A DNA stretch of 64,000 nucleotides. It comes from Balanoglossus misakiensis. Its lineage: Eukaryota; Hemichordata. Made by a program: the position numbers and the translations under genes. A model generated the notes under the pieces. That model did not search any database and had not been told where the DNA came from. It saw nothing but the letters and a program-made list of their open reading frames with translations. Within the stretch, counting starts at the first letter, position 1. Each line of letters opens with the position of its first letter. The stretch is from NCBI GenBank assembly GCA_040954595.2, contig CM082591.2, positions 806,001 through 870,000 of the forward strand, in the 5' to 3' direction. Shown piece by piece: positions 39,770 to 52,669 of the stretch.

Positions 39770-39829
39770 TATAAGGCCACTGCTTTCACGTGGACTTGTA
39801 CTGGACACTACAGACAAGAGGATGGTAAT

Positions 39830-42800
39830 GTCAAAACACACTCTGTCACACAACTTATATATTAAGGTGTCTACCTTAAGAAAAATTATTCTTTTCAGAG
39901 TGACACATGTATTGATTATAACCACAGATTTGTGAGTTTTCGTTTTCTATGGGTATTAAAACGACACAAAGGGTGTGACGAATAATGTATGGTACTTGGG
40001 GAATACTTGACTTGTAATGGAATATATAATTATGCCCAAAAGTAACTCAAGGAAATTAGGCCTGCATTTACTCTTTGATACAACCATGGCCACCTCTTCA
40101 TTTCCTGCCATTAATTACAATTTATGATAGACCGTTTGTTTTACATACTATGACAAGTGAACAGCACTGGGATGGTCCAGAACCTTTGGGGGTATCAAGG
40201 AGTTAGTGCAATTCTAATTTCAGACAAAGACACTCTTTGAGGGCCTGAGTGGAAAATCAAAGTCCACAACTGATCATATAAAAAGTGAGGAATTGTCTGA
40301 CATTATTTCCAATTTCAGACAAACGCGATTTAAATTGATTTGCATTTACATTGTTTGAAAACTTCAAATTTTGATAGTCACTTTCATGACCCTGTATGAC
40401 TTTGCATCCTTGTACTTCTGTTCAAATGGGATAGTCAAAATTCAAAATTTACAAGTAACATGCACAAAGTTTTTTGAAAATGAGTCACTTTTGTAATTCA
40501 GTACAATGTACAATTTTTTTACTACAGCTGCAAGTCTTTGTAAAGGAAAGTACGAGGATGTCAGGTCATGTAAGGGTCATGAGAATGGCATGACTGTATG
40601 ATGACATTTGGACACAAAATATTTTGTTTCGTATTCTTGTGGGCGTTCATTTTTGGCCACCCTCACGGCTTGCAATTTTGTAGGATTAACAAAGATAAGA
40701 AATATATTGTTTCTGGAGATTAATTTCACGTGGGCCTACAATAAGCAAAAGTCGCGTGGTAAAAAATTTGTCTGATGGGTGTATGTTGTGTGGGGAAAAG
40801 GCTTCACATTTTAAATTTTACCTTGAAAAGAGAAAAATACTTACCAGCATTTATATTTGCAGCCCGGTTGTGTTGTCTTCTGGTTGAGTCTTGGACAGAG
40901 CATCTCATCAAAAATTAACACACGATAACACCAAGCAAATTTTAAATGAAAACTGTACATTTAGAGAGATAATTTCCTATGGGACCAAAACTAGTATCCA
41001 TTTAGCCCATAATTTACATATTTGACAAATTGTGTAATTTTTGACAACCCTAATTTATTATCGGCTTTGTCTGCCATTGTTATAACGTATTGACTCCATA
41101 TTCACTATTGTAAAGTTGCCCTTTGTAGGGAGGGGGTGGGTTAAGCTTTTGGCTATTTGTGAAGATAGTCAAACTATTTTTTGTGCCGTTGATGGCGGTA
41201 TCGTCTTGCTTCCAAAATGTTCATCACTGTTGCTTGCTCTTTTCAGTGCATTAGCGCCCCCAATTAATAGCAATTCAGACTGGGTTATTACCAGTCTTCA
41301 GTAACCGTGTAAACGTGATGATAAAATATATAGTCTTTCAATAAGCAGACATGACTATGCCTTAACAACCCACAAAGTCTCATGCGTTGCAGTCAATGCA
41401 AGATTATAGTTATTGTTTAGGTCATATCCAAATGCAAAAATATATTCCTACACACGATGTACACATATAAACAGAATATCCTACGTCTTCGGTTATTTTT
41501 TTTAAATACGCTAAATCATCGAAATGATTTAGTGTGCTCCCTCAACGGTATAACTCATTCTCTCGTTTGTTTTGTTTGCTAACTCTGTACTTTAGTATTG
41601 GAAATAATTTGAACGTGACTGCGGCGTTATACAACATGTACACGTTCAAATTACATGTATATCGTTCAATGTTTACACCACAAGACACATGTCAGGGATA
41701 TGCCACACGTTATTCACTTCACGGTACTTCAAAAAAGAAAAATGAGTCACAACAGCGTAGTGATCATGGAGAATGTAAACTAATTCAGGCCTACACCCCA
41801 TTCCCCATCACCACCCCACCATGACCCAGGTGGACTGAAACATACACTGTGCAGACATATTGTAATGTGCGGGGCGAATATTGTCAATGCCACTGAATTT
41901 GCAGATGTCTAAAATAAAAACAAAAACTTGTAGCAGTGCCGACATATTCACCCAACTACCATCATGGCCCTGAATCAGAATGCACAAATACTTCTGCACA
42001 GCGTGTGCTTGACAGCACCACAAACAACGCATGTTCATCAACCATGAACTTGGTAGCCTGTAGTCTGCTCCCCTGCCCCATTATCGCTCCTGGCTGCCCT
42101 ACGCTATCCTTTTAAATGGTTCTGTTGCAATATGTCTGCAAAAGTTTAGATTTCAGTCAATTTTTAGGGCTACAGGAATCTTAGCATTGTTTGCCGTTTG
42201 TGTTACCTTATCTTCCTGATGGGAACTTGCAGTTGAAGCCATATTCGTACAGCAAAACATGTTCTTGTTGTTCAGACAACAATTCTTGACTGACGGGTCT
42301 TTGTGGTTTGACAGAAGAACCTTGCGGAAAGTACAGTGTCGTTGTTGACGTTTGTTCATCCGTTGTTTGCGCGAAATAACGTCGGCAATGTTCGTGAAAA
42401 CGTGCTTCCACGAAAGGAACCAGCCAACATGGCGGAAGACAATAACACTGAGGCATGATGGGAGTGACACTAACAAACATGGAGGGCGCACACTTCATGG
42501 CCTCAGACAGCACAGCACAACACAACTTTTGCCCTTGTTGAGCTGTTGATGGTTGATTGGAATATTTATTTTATTTTCATGGACATGGTCGAAAGGAGGT
42601 GTACATGGTATGACGTGTGTCAAATCCAGCGCCATCTAGAAGTTTCCTTACCGTTGTTGAGCGAGTCATGTTAACAACTGCAAAGTTTAGGCCCACGTGA
42701 TTCAATGTGGGGTTCTTTTATCACAGAAAGAGAGGGGGTAGAGAAAGAAGGGGAGAGAGAATAAATTTCTGTACAATTAAGAATTCTGCATTTGCCACCT

Positions 42801-43596
42801 TCTTACAGAATGGCTTGGAGAGATTGCTACAGATGAAAATATTGTATGATACCGAAGACGGATGTTCATGATTATATTACGTGATGACGCCGTTAATCTC
42901 TCGATAAGTCATAATTATTTTATCATAAGTATCAGTTGTGTGTGCTTAGCTTAAGTTATCAATCTCTTTATCGTAGTCGGCACCTTACTGGGTTTTTCAT
43001 AAAGGAAGTCGAAGTAGAACTTTTTTCTTGGCAGATTATTTCTATCTTGTGTGGTCCAAGCGATTCTGACTGCTTGCTGGGAAATATATTTAGTTCAAAA
43101 ATGTAACAACAACTTGAAAGTTGTGTTCTGCAAATTTTAGATTTTTAATATTGTAAATTGTTTTTAACAAGTTTTAAAAGCTCTATACATGACTTCTATG
43201 AACATTTGCAGGGTACTATATTGTCGGCAGACTACACTCCAGAAAGAACATTCATTAAACATTGTAGCCGCTAGCTTTGTTTCTAAAGGCCAACAGAACT
43301 AGACCATAATACGATTCAAACACGACACCATATTAATAATCCTCCAGATCAACAGTGTATTGTATATCTGAGGATTAAAATGAAGGTTCATATGGCGCCA
43401 AAGAAAATAACATTCACTCCAGGGCCTAAAGTATCTTAATGTTACAACATTATCAACTTTCACTGATACAGTGTTTTAGGTCTAAAGCCTGGTATCGATA
43501 AACATCTTAAAATTTCATTTTTCGATCTTGTTCGGATTAAACATACATTTGTATGTTATGATAAGTGTTTACGATCTGTAAAATGTAGATGGATTA
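39830..43596. other. Intergenic DNA between precursor 3 and the microsatellite
   Basis: No gene is supported. At 42153-42525 two overlapping - strand frames stay open in a GC-richer patch. One ends in a donor-like AAG|gtaaca at 42206, so a first exon is possible, for example noncoding sequence of precursor 3, but nothing recognisable is encoded. The rest is AT-rich. Confidence 0.4.
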
Positions 43597-44579
43597 TACA
43601 TACATACATACAAACATACATACATACATACATACATACATACATACATACATACATACATACATACATACATACATACATACATACATACATACATACA
43701 TACATACATACATACATACATACATACATACATACATACATACATACATACATACATACATACATACATACATACATACATACATACATACATACATACA
43801 TACATACATACATACATACATACATACATACATACATACATACATACATACATACATACATACATACATACATACATACATACATACATACATACATACA
43901 TACATACATACATACATACATACATACATACATACATACATACATACATACATACATACATACATACATACATACATACATACATACATACATACATACA
44001 TACATACATACATACATACATACATACATACATACATACATACATACATACATACATACATACATACATACATACATACATACATACATACATACATACA
44101 TACATACATACATACATACATACATACATACATACATACATACATACATACATACATACATACATACATACATACATACATACATACATACATACATACA
44201 TACATACATACATACATACATACATACATACATACATACATACATACATACATACATACATACATACATACATACATACATACATACATACATACATACA
44301 TACATACATACATACATACATACATACATACATACATACATACATACATACATACATACATACATACATACATACATACATACATACATACATACATACA
44401 TACATACATACATACATACATACATACATACATACATACATACATACATACATACATACATACATACATACATACATACATACATACATACATACATACA
44501 TACATACATACATACATACATACATACATACATACATACATACATACATACATACATACATACATACATACATACATAC
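43597..44579. repeat. 983-bp (TACA)n microsatellite
   Basis: About 245 tandem TACA units with one variant unit (AACA at 43613-43616). All frames on both strands stay open through it (YIHT on +, MYVC on -) only because the repeat has no stop codon; these are not genes. Such length and purity are rare, and the true length may differ from the assembly. Confidence 0.98.
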
Positions 44580-47295
44580 GTTGTAGTTATTGCAGATCAT
44601 CACACTTGTTCGAATGTAATTTCATACAATGGAAACACCTAGTGCTCGTCAATATTTTACATACTACTTTATCTTTCTGGATGAGTTCCTTTCTGCCAAA
44701 GAAATCGGCATCCATAAACGCTTGCATACGTTAAAAGAAATAATTTGATCAATATTCGATGATCACTTCTTAGCAATTACAAGACCTGCAAACTAAAGTG
44801 AATATCCACTCGCCACATCTGCCGTTTGTGACGTATTCAGTTATTCTCTCTTCGAAATTTGCAGTTTTGATAACTATGTATTAAAAATATTCTGAATTTA
44901 GAAATGTCGTAGCTCAGAAGCGCGATCACAAGTGAATGTCTCTGTTTGCGTTTTCCGAGCGCAACGCCAACCCAGTTGATGTTAAATAGATACAAATTTG
45001 TTTTACTATTGCAGTAACTTAATCTGTAGCATTTTGGTGACCAGAATGGTGCATGTTTGTAACAGTCTACTGTCACTCTGCCTTCATGTCAAAGTACGTA
45101 AAACTCACACGACATATTTTAAGATACATGGACGAGGAAGTTATTTTGTACCTTTACGTGGAAGTTAGTCCATCGGACTTGGTGCGCGTCGGTCGGCGCG
45201 CCTGAACTAATTTAGAACAAACTGCTACTCTGGTACCACAAGTATATTGTTGGGGAAAAAAAAGCCTACTTATAACCCCTTTTGTCAACTTGTTATCTTT
45301 CAAAAATTATCCTCTTAAATTGTTCGCCTTTTTTCCCTCAAATTTTGGCCAAGATCTACAGACAATTAGAAATTATGTCAACTTGATCTAAAATTAAGGA
45401 ATATTAGTCTTAGAGATGAATTCGGTGAAAATGTTACACCAGCGTTCAAAAGTGTACGGTGTAGCTAGTTCATCAGGTGTGTATAAACTTTAGATTATCG
45501 ACGATTCGACACCTTTTAAAAGCAGGCCAACAAAGTTAATGTCTGGCATTAAACATAACGAAAATGAAAATTATCAAGACTTTTTTTTCTGCAATACCAC
45601 GACCGCAATAAAAAACATTTGTCTAAGAAGATGAAATGAACGCCATGAACACAGTCTTGTTAATTTAACCACTTATTACTAGCTGCATCAAAGTAACTTG
45701 ACATAAAATAACCCAATTTTGTTGTTTACTACTTTCCTCGCCTTACTATGCCAATATTCTACAAAAGAACGATTCTTTGTGACTTTTGATAATGTTTGCG
45801 GTTGAAATAGGTTTCAGCTAAGCGACGGATAATTGATGATATCGTTGTAATTTTACATTTAAATGCTAAAAGCTCGAGAAAAGTAATAGTGAGAAAAATA
45901 AGCACCTCTTGTTTCCAATCTATCAGATCAAAAAACAAAAAAAAAAAAAAATTATAGGTCTGAAAAAGATGGAAAAAGTCCTACCGTTTAACTGCTTGTT
46001 TGGTCGTCAGTCCTCTGTTCCGATTGTGAAGTGCCCTGTGTCGCAACAAATGAAGGAATACGACACTTTTATGCATCTTAAACAGAATACACGTATTCCT
46101 CATATTTGCAAAGTTATTAAATATTCAAATCAGCCTAAAGTGATAACACTTTAATCTTATGTGGTTTGAATGACTGTCGTTTAGAAAAAAATGAAGGAGG
46201 AGGTGGAGGGAGCTTGCCCAATGGGGGAACTGCTGTCAAATGAATTCAAAACTCACAAAAAGGTGTGAACACGTGATATAAATGACAACGCCGAGAGATT
46301 ATTTTACAAGTGCTAAACACTAAAGAATGAAAAATGTTGGGATATAGATTTTTCCATTGTGCTTTTTCAGCCCACATTTCTAGCTGAGTAGTGGTATATT
46401 TGGCGATTTGTTCGATATTTTGAAGAGTGTCTACTAAAGCAGGCCTGACAAACCCTTCAGCCGGATTTACGAAGTTTGACACACAATGGTAGCGACAGTC
46501 GGTACAACTTAAGGATTTCAGTAAGCTCTGAATATCCGATCCTTGTAAGGAAATACCTGGTGTCTAATATCATACAGCATATGCTCCTATATTATTTTAC
46601 CAACACCGACACACTCGCCAAACTCACGAGGCGCGAATATTCAGGAATCGTGCTGTTAACACTACCGACTTCCGGCCTCGCATCCTCCTCACGGAGATCT
46701 GACACTAGGTTCCCAAAAACCTATATAAACAGTGCAATTCTTTGTCTGTAAAGGGTGAAATTCGAATCTAACTTATGTGCCATTTGTTCCTGAAAGCGAA
46801 TATTAAAGGTACAGGTAACCTGTGCAAATTTAGCTACACTTACCATGGCAAATTTAGGTCCAGCCAATCACAGATTTTCAGTGGGTGACACACGTAAAAA
46901 GTGTGGGTGGGATTTTCCAAAAAAAACCACCTAGATAATTTTTTACGATGCAAAAACTTCCGAAGCAGCTGAATTAATACACTGCCTTTTGCGTCATAGA
47001 TATGATCTAGGGGATTTTTTTTAAAACTTTTAAAATAAAACATTTAAGAAAGTGAGAATGGCATTATTGTAGGTGTCATTGTAATTGTTAATCTACATTT
47101 CACACAACTACATGGTTTTCGCAATATGCAAATGCTCCCCTAAACCATGAGAGTTGATTCTCCTCAACAGCAGGGCATTTTGAAGTCTTAAGTTTATCAT
47201 ACTCTTTCCTACTCAAATTTCTAATTACTGAATAATGAGACGTCTTACATATTAATGCAATAACGGCAAAACTTAGATGATCTGCTGCATGTTTA

Positions 47296-47351
47296 ATACC
47301 TTCCTCGTCATCCTTCTTTTGTCATACCTTCCTCGTCATCCTTCTTTTGTC
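47296..47351. repeat. 28-bp tandem duplication
   Basis: ATACCTTCCTCGTCATCCTT and the following eight bases are repeated exactly once, head to tail. Confidence 0.9.
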
Positions 47352-48183
47352 ATCATCCCCTGGTTTTGGTCTTATGATCTACACAACTCTCCACCATCAT
47401 TGAGAACACATATGTCATCGATGAATCCTGCGCATCCATGAGTCACGGAAGGGAGGGGAGTGAGGAGGCGGGAAAGGGGTGCGTGTGAGGGAAATGAGGA
47501 GGCTGAATTTGCTGATTGGGGTTGCTACAGACATTAACTTTGTCAAGAGGATCCCACACTAATTGTACTGCAACAAGCCTACAGGTCATTCAATTGTACC
47601 CATGCGTAGCCAATTAACAGATGAGCATAGATGATAACACGTCGTTTATTCATGTATGATTCGATGGGTCTGGGACTAGACAGTGCATAGTCGTGAGCTG
47701 AATGATTCCCATGGCACGACCTACGTCACCCAGACGTTGCTGTGTCGATATTATCTGTCCCCCAGACTGCAACAAATGTGATGAGTTAGACTCATCCTTG
47801 TGAGAAAAAATATTTTCTTTTCAAATCTAAAAGACTTCCTATCGACTGTACATAATCGCTCAATTGAGTTTTCTACTTATTAATAAATAAATAAATATTT
47901 TATTTATGCACATTATATCTTTATCTCCAAGTTGTACCACTTCGAAAGTTTATATATTAAACATGGTATCACACTTTAGACGATTCTCTGTTGATAATAT
48001 GCCATCTCCTGTCTTATCAATGGTTTCGTGCATTGAAGGGGCTATAGTTATGTATCAATATAAACAGCTGACTTGAACCATCTGGGGACTTCTGAAACTT
48101 ATTTTTTACGGCGAACTTAAATCGAGGAGATCAGAGAGACTTTAATGCTATCGAAGATTTTGTTTTTGTTGTTTTGGGTTTAG

Positions 48184-48239
48184 TTTGGTTTTGGTTTGGT
48201 TTGGTTTGGTTTGGTTTGGTTTGGTTTGGTTTTGGTTTG
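48184..48239. repeat. (TTTGG)n microsatellite
   Basis: About eleven TTTGG units with two TTTTGG variants. The KPNQT-repeat frame on the opposite strand is an artefact of this tract. Confidence 0.95.
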
Positions 48240-49665
48240 CTTTTGAAAACGCTATATACTCTCTGCAGATAGTTTTCCACAAATGGTTCTTTTGCATCAC
48301 CATGATGATGTAGGCATCGGGGGGATGAAGTGTGCGCGCGCTTCAACTACATCCGGGATTTTTTCTGAGGCATAATCCGCGTTTGACTTAAGTGGCCATT
48401 ATACAAAATGGATGAACACGTTGATTCCACCAAGCGACGAATGTATCATATATGGACAAAATGAAATTTTCATTCGTGTTGACGACAAAAATCCCGGATT
48501 GTATTAAAGCGATTATAACCCACCCCGGTATTAAATTTCCAGGAACCGTATTGATTGTAGCACACTGTTTTGCCACGATTAGCGAGGTGTAAAAGGAAAA
48601 CTAGTATATGCATTGTTGTCAAATTCAATTGATATGTGTCATTATAATGTTGACATATGAACCTTGGTAGTTACTGTACCTTCTGACAGAAAATTTTCAA
48701 CAAATGTTGACGCAATAATTATGCAATTAAAAGTAAGTCTTATCGCGGGTCAGTAAGGCAATAACATGATGTATAGTATAAGTACTACACAAAGGTTTAC
48801 ATGTATTATACTGCTTTGACAGCACAAACGTTATTCTAACACCATGGGAGATAAACTTCGTGAAGTAAGTCGTCATACTTTTGATTAAACTTTAAAGCTC
48901 ATGAAATTTGCAAATTTGCAGTTTCTGACGAGAAACGTTGCAAATATCTATTAATAAAGCCCGAGTCCTTAGAATTTCCCGGATAAGCAGATATGTAAGT
49001 AACGCTTATATTCGATATTACGTTCTAGTTTACATTAGCTGCACCTCGGCCACGCCCAATTATATGATCGCCAGAAATTATTTAATGAGATGTAATTAAG
49101 AATACAAATAATTGTGTATTTGTTATATCGATGATATGATTATTAATAATATAATGATTTTGCTCACATAAAACATGAACGATGACCCCCAAAAGAAGTT
49201 TTGACCGAAACTTAGCCATATTATAACGATCGGACATGACCTAACAGAATTCGATCAATTCCAGACATGGCTAGCTTACGTCATGCATTAAAATTTGAGA
49301 TGGGTCAATAGTATCGTATTGTAGTAACCTAATAAGGACTTGTAGATAATCTTGGCCAGTGTTTGCAAGCTGTCGTCATATGAAACGAAATGGTGTCAAG
49401 ATTTCTTGTAACTGTAAGATGGTTTGTACATGTCTGAAAATATTACCCGTATATCACATTGTGAACATTTGCGTAGAAAAAAAATATTAAAAAAACAAGA
49501 TTGAAACTTCTTTGTGACTATAAAATAACCTGAAAATAATTTTCATTTCACTGTTCACAAATGAGTAATTTTCTTTTAAAAAACTGCAATTCAAAAAATA
49601 TCATACAGAAAATAAATCAATTTGGAAAAATGTTAATGCAGTTTTACAGAATCCAGATGTTTTAT

Positions 49666-50363
49666 TGTTACGTAGGAGAAGTTTGCTGTTGTTTTGTGAC
49701 CAGGTGTGTTTTAGCTTACTTTCGTAATTTGAATATTTGCCTGACCAGGTGTGGTGCATTCATTATTTTCCCCATATAAAAAGCCCGCACGTTGTGTTGC
49801 GGCGTAGCTACTAATTTGGACTTGCCCGTGTGAGCTGTTCTGTTCCTCGCCGGCTTGGAAGATGTGCCTTATTTCCTGATACACTGGTCTGGAAACCGCG
49901 CCCAGAAACTGTGCTGTATTTCATGCTGTTCTGGTCTGGAAACCGCGCCCAGAAGTCGTGCTACCTCATGGGGAATTCGTCCGAAAGCCGTGCCGTCTAC
50001 CGGGGAATTGTGCCAGAACGCTACTCGGACTGAACGTCGCTGTTGGGACTGCCGTGGTGCTGGTCGCGTTCGTCGTGCGCTACGGAAGCTTGGACTTTAG
50101 TTTTTCATTTGACTCTCTCTGGTCACATTTAAGGTAGTCATTCATTTTACTGTTTTTTTCCTCAGTGTACAGTCATTTTATATTTACCAATGTTTAGTTG
50201 TAGTAATTAAAAGTTTCCATAAGCAAGGAAATAACCTGTGGTGTGCCTATTGTTGACCGTCTTTGTTGCGTGCTGCGCTGGTTGGTTCACCAAACCGAGC
50301 CATTCAGTAAGTCTGTTTGCTCACTGCCCTGTTTTGGAGCTGAACGGCCAGCGTGTCGTAACA
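49666..50363. mobile_element. Solo LTR (698 bp) with 4-bp target duplication
   Basis: It starts TGTTACG and ends CGTAACA, perfect inverted ends with the TG...CA termini of LTR retrotransposons. TTAT stands on both sides (49662-49665 and 50364-50367), the expected short target duplication. Inside are a TATA-like word (CATATAAAAAGCC, about 49773-49785) and an ATTAAA near 50205. There is no gag-pol sequence and no second LTR in the window, so this is most likely a solo LTR left by recombination of a Ty3/gypsy- or Bel-type element. Two direct GGTCTGGAAACCGCGCCCAG copies lie inside. Confidence 0.8.
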
Positions 50364-50367
50364 TTAT

Positions 50368-51979
50368 ACGCTATTCATGAATAAGCTCTTATATCATAAT
50401 AACAAAAAGGTGAGTTTGCATATAATTTTTAAAAGCTGAATTAACCTCGATACAAGCTTTTCGTATAAATGTGGTTGCAGACATGAAATACATGTATTCG
50501 AATAATCTCATAGGAAATCGAATTTGTCCAGTAAAGTATCTGAGGCAAGATTTTCATTTTGTGGTAGTACGCCATCGAACGTCGGAATCCAAGCTCTGAC
50601 ACGAATATTTTCCCTCTGTGATGCTCTCTAGCGACAGTGACCGTATATCTTTCTTCTTAGTCGGGTCCCCCCCCCCCCCACCCGACGCATTCTGCCGTTG
50701 GCTGCGCTATGTGATGAAAACGACAAGCGCATTCAACACCTGTCTCATTTGCATATTAAGCTTCTTATTCAGACAGACTGTTCCCAGGCGACAATGGACT
50801 TCTTTGCTGTATAGGGCGTTTCGATTATCACACAAGGCTTTTGTGTTTAACCTTTCAACGTTATAGTAACATTTTATACTCTGTACGCGGATCCATCTCA
50901 CGGGATTAAGTCAAAAGCATGGATTACAGTGGCAATATACGTCATGAACACGTCACGCATTGTAATTTGCATACGCAGAGATTGAATATCTTACAACATT
51001 GACAACCACGGTTCCATGACGTGTCCACGATCAGACTACTACTACAAAGACATCATTTGTTCCTGTAATAAATCTTGACAGTTACCACTTTATAATACAA
51101 AAATCATCTACTCCTTCTTGGCTTCGAAAGGGTACTTCAATAAAAGGTGTTAAAATATTGACTCAAAGAGGTGTGACTATAGCGTGGGATAGATTTATTG
51201 TGCTTAAATTATTCAAGCTGTCCGAAGTGTTAATCGCATTGATGTGACTTCGGTTACATTACTAGGGCTTATTGTTGAGCGAGACCGCTTCCTGTAGACA
51301 ATTTTCATCGCGTATTTTCTTCTTTCTTTTTGTGCATTACCATGTCTTCTTTTCCCTTTGACATTTCTTTATCTGCCTCACCGAGTGAAGACTGAGGGAA
51401 AATACACCCACACCCGTTAGTGGAGAGAAACTGTAGTCTACCTAAAACAGAGACAGGTTGCATCATTACAAGCTACTCTTGTAAGAATTTATAGTCGTAA
51501 TTAAAATTCAACCAACAAACCAAACTTTACTTTTGCGTAGTTTGCATGAGAGTTCAGTACCTGCCACTGTGCAATGGTTGGGAGTAACTAAATGCAGTTT
51601 CAACCACCACATGGATTTCCAACAGAAATATCAACCCGTTCCCAAAGATGTTTTCCGTTGCATTCAAATACAGTTTGATAAATTACTGTTACTGTTGTAT
51701 TGTTAGGTTGTAGTATCGCTACATTATCAACTACATTATCAAATTGATAATGTAATAGTGCGTATGTCGACATCATTGATTAGTAAAGTGTCCCAATTTC
51801 AGCCGTGACTTAGAAATTCTATTTGATGTTGGTCCCTCAAGAAAATATCTCACGAAATACACCTATATGGCTGTCAGAGAATGTATTGTACGAAGAATTT
51901 ATTTCGTCAAGCGTGTGAAATTCAATCAATTAAAAGTGTCATTTCCTCGATGAGTAATTTTTGGAATTTGCCAGTTCTC
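50368..51979. other. Intergenic DNA before precursor 4
   Basis: No gene is supported. It holds a (C)10 run near 50669 and a perfect 23-bp palindrome at 51732-51754. The frame at 50618-50866 has no recognisable protein. Confidence 0.5.
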
Positions 51980-52010
51980 TATAAAAAGCATTCCACGAAG
52001 CCATGTTATC
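51980..52010 (+). promoter_or_regulatory. Candidate TATA promoter of precursor 4
   Basis: CTCTATAAAAAGC lies about 30 bp before an initiator-like TTATCACTGC. The first ATG in this transcript would be at 52040. The same spot also contains an acceptor-like CACTGCAG (ends 52016), which is what the other three genes have at this position, so the 5' end could instead be an intron boundary. Confidence 0.4.
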
Positions 52011-52039
52011 ACTGCAGAACTGAACTCACTGTCTTCTGA

Positions 52040-52669
52040 ATGATGTTCAAAACCATGCGTCTGTCAACAGCAGTCTTGTCTGGCCGTATTGGATGTGCTT
52101 GCCCGGGAAGACGACAGATTCTGCGAAAAAGTATGCACCATCTGCCATGCGTGTCAAAACAATCTATACAAACGGTACCGGTGGCTTACAAACAGTTCTT
52201 CAAAACAGACGACATACCACATTCCGGGAGTGGCCGGCAAGCGCAATGGCAAACTACTCGACCGAGAGAACTCCCAAACAGAAAGACCAGTTCTTCAAAA
52301 CAGTAGAAATGATCAAAGGTAAGTCAAAGAGACATCTAACTTTTGATGTTTCGAATTTCATGAGTCTGAGTAATTTCTTCTTGGGTCGCACTGCATGTTA
52401 CAATCGGTGTTATGCAATTAAACTTACCTTTAGTAGATTACTACTAAATCTTCAAAGGGGTTTAAGTTGCCTCTGCAGCGGCCAAATTTTGACATGTGGC
52501 TTGTATTTACAAACGCTGTATCTCTTGAACAAATTATCACAAATACCGTGACACTGTCTTTAGATTGATAGGTTATTAAACTACATTATTCGTTATTTTC
52601 GCTTCAGATCGGAACTTGACTGAACCGGACAAGACTGACCATCGCCGTTGGACCAAAAATGGGATATGA
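52040..52669 (+). pseudogene. Neuropeptide-like precursor 4 (ends IPGVA-amide), frames disrupted
   Basis: A relative of precursor 3 on the opposite strand. The core (from 52122) reads CEKVCTICHAC, the same C-x3-C-x2-C-x2-C pattern, then a YKR site and a peptide ending KQTTYHIPGVAGKR, which would give IPGVA-amide. The ATG at 52040 (MMFKTMRLSTAVL) is in another frame, one base off, while LAVLDVLAREDD directly before the core looks like the end of a signal peptide in the core frame. The exon end ATCAAAG|gtaagt (52318) is phase 1, as in the paralogs, only in a third frame (QKDQFFKTVEMIK). In that phase exon 2 (52608-52669, acceptor TTTCGCTTCAG) reads DRNLTEPDKTDHRRWTKNG, then I and stop. So two single-base shifts separate three good pieces. 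Sequencing indels or a decaying gene are both possible. ATTAAA near 52815 is a candidate polyadenylation signal. Confidence 0.7.

Larger units (their letters stand above)
44580..49665. other. Intergenic DNA with simple repeats
   Basis: No gene is supported. It holds a 28-bp duplication (47296-47351) and a (TTTGG)n tract (48184-48239). The open frames at 45909-46154, 46246-46482 and 46476-46751 are short, show no recognisable motif and have no convincing splice context. Confidence 0.5.

Noticed and set aside
42153-42525. Overlapping - strand frames of 105 and 112 codons with several cysteines
   Set aside because: No signal peptide, GKR site or known domain. Two frames and the antisense are all open in a GC-richer patch, so openness is weak evidence. 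Kept only as a possible first exon.
43556-44734. Long open frames of 327-381 codons on both strands
   Set aside because: They are translations of the (TACA)n array (YIHT or MYVC repeats) with no start context, splice sites or non-repeat domain.
48131-48346. Frame with KPNQT repeats
   Set aside because: Product of the (TTTGG)n microsatellite.
49830-50100. Two overlapping arginine/cysteine-rich frames
   Set aside because: They lie inside the solo LTR and reflect its GC-rich internal direct repeats.
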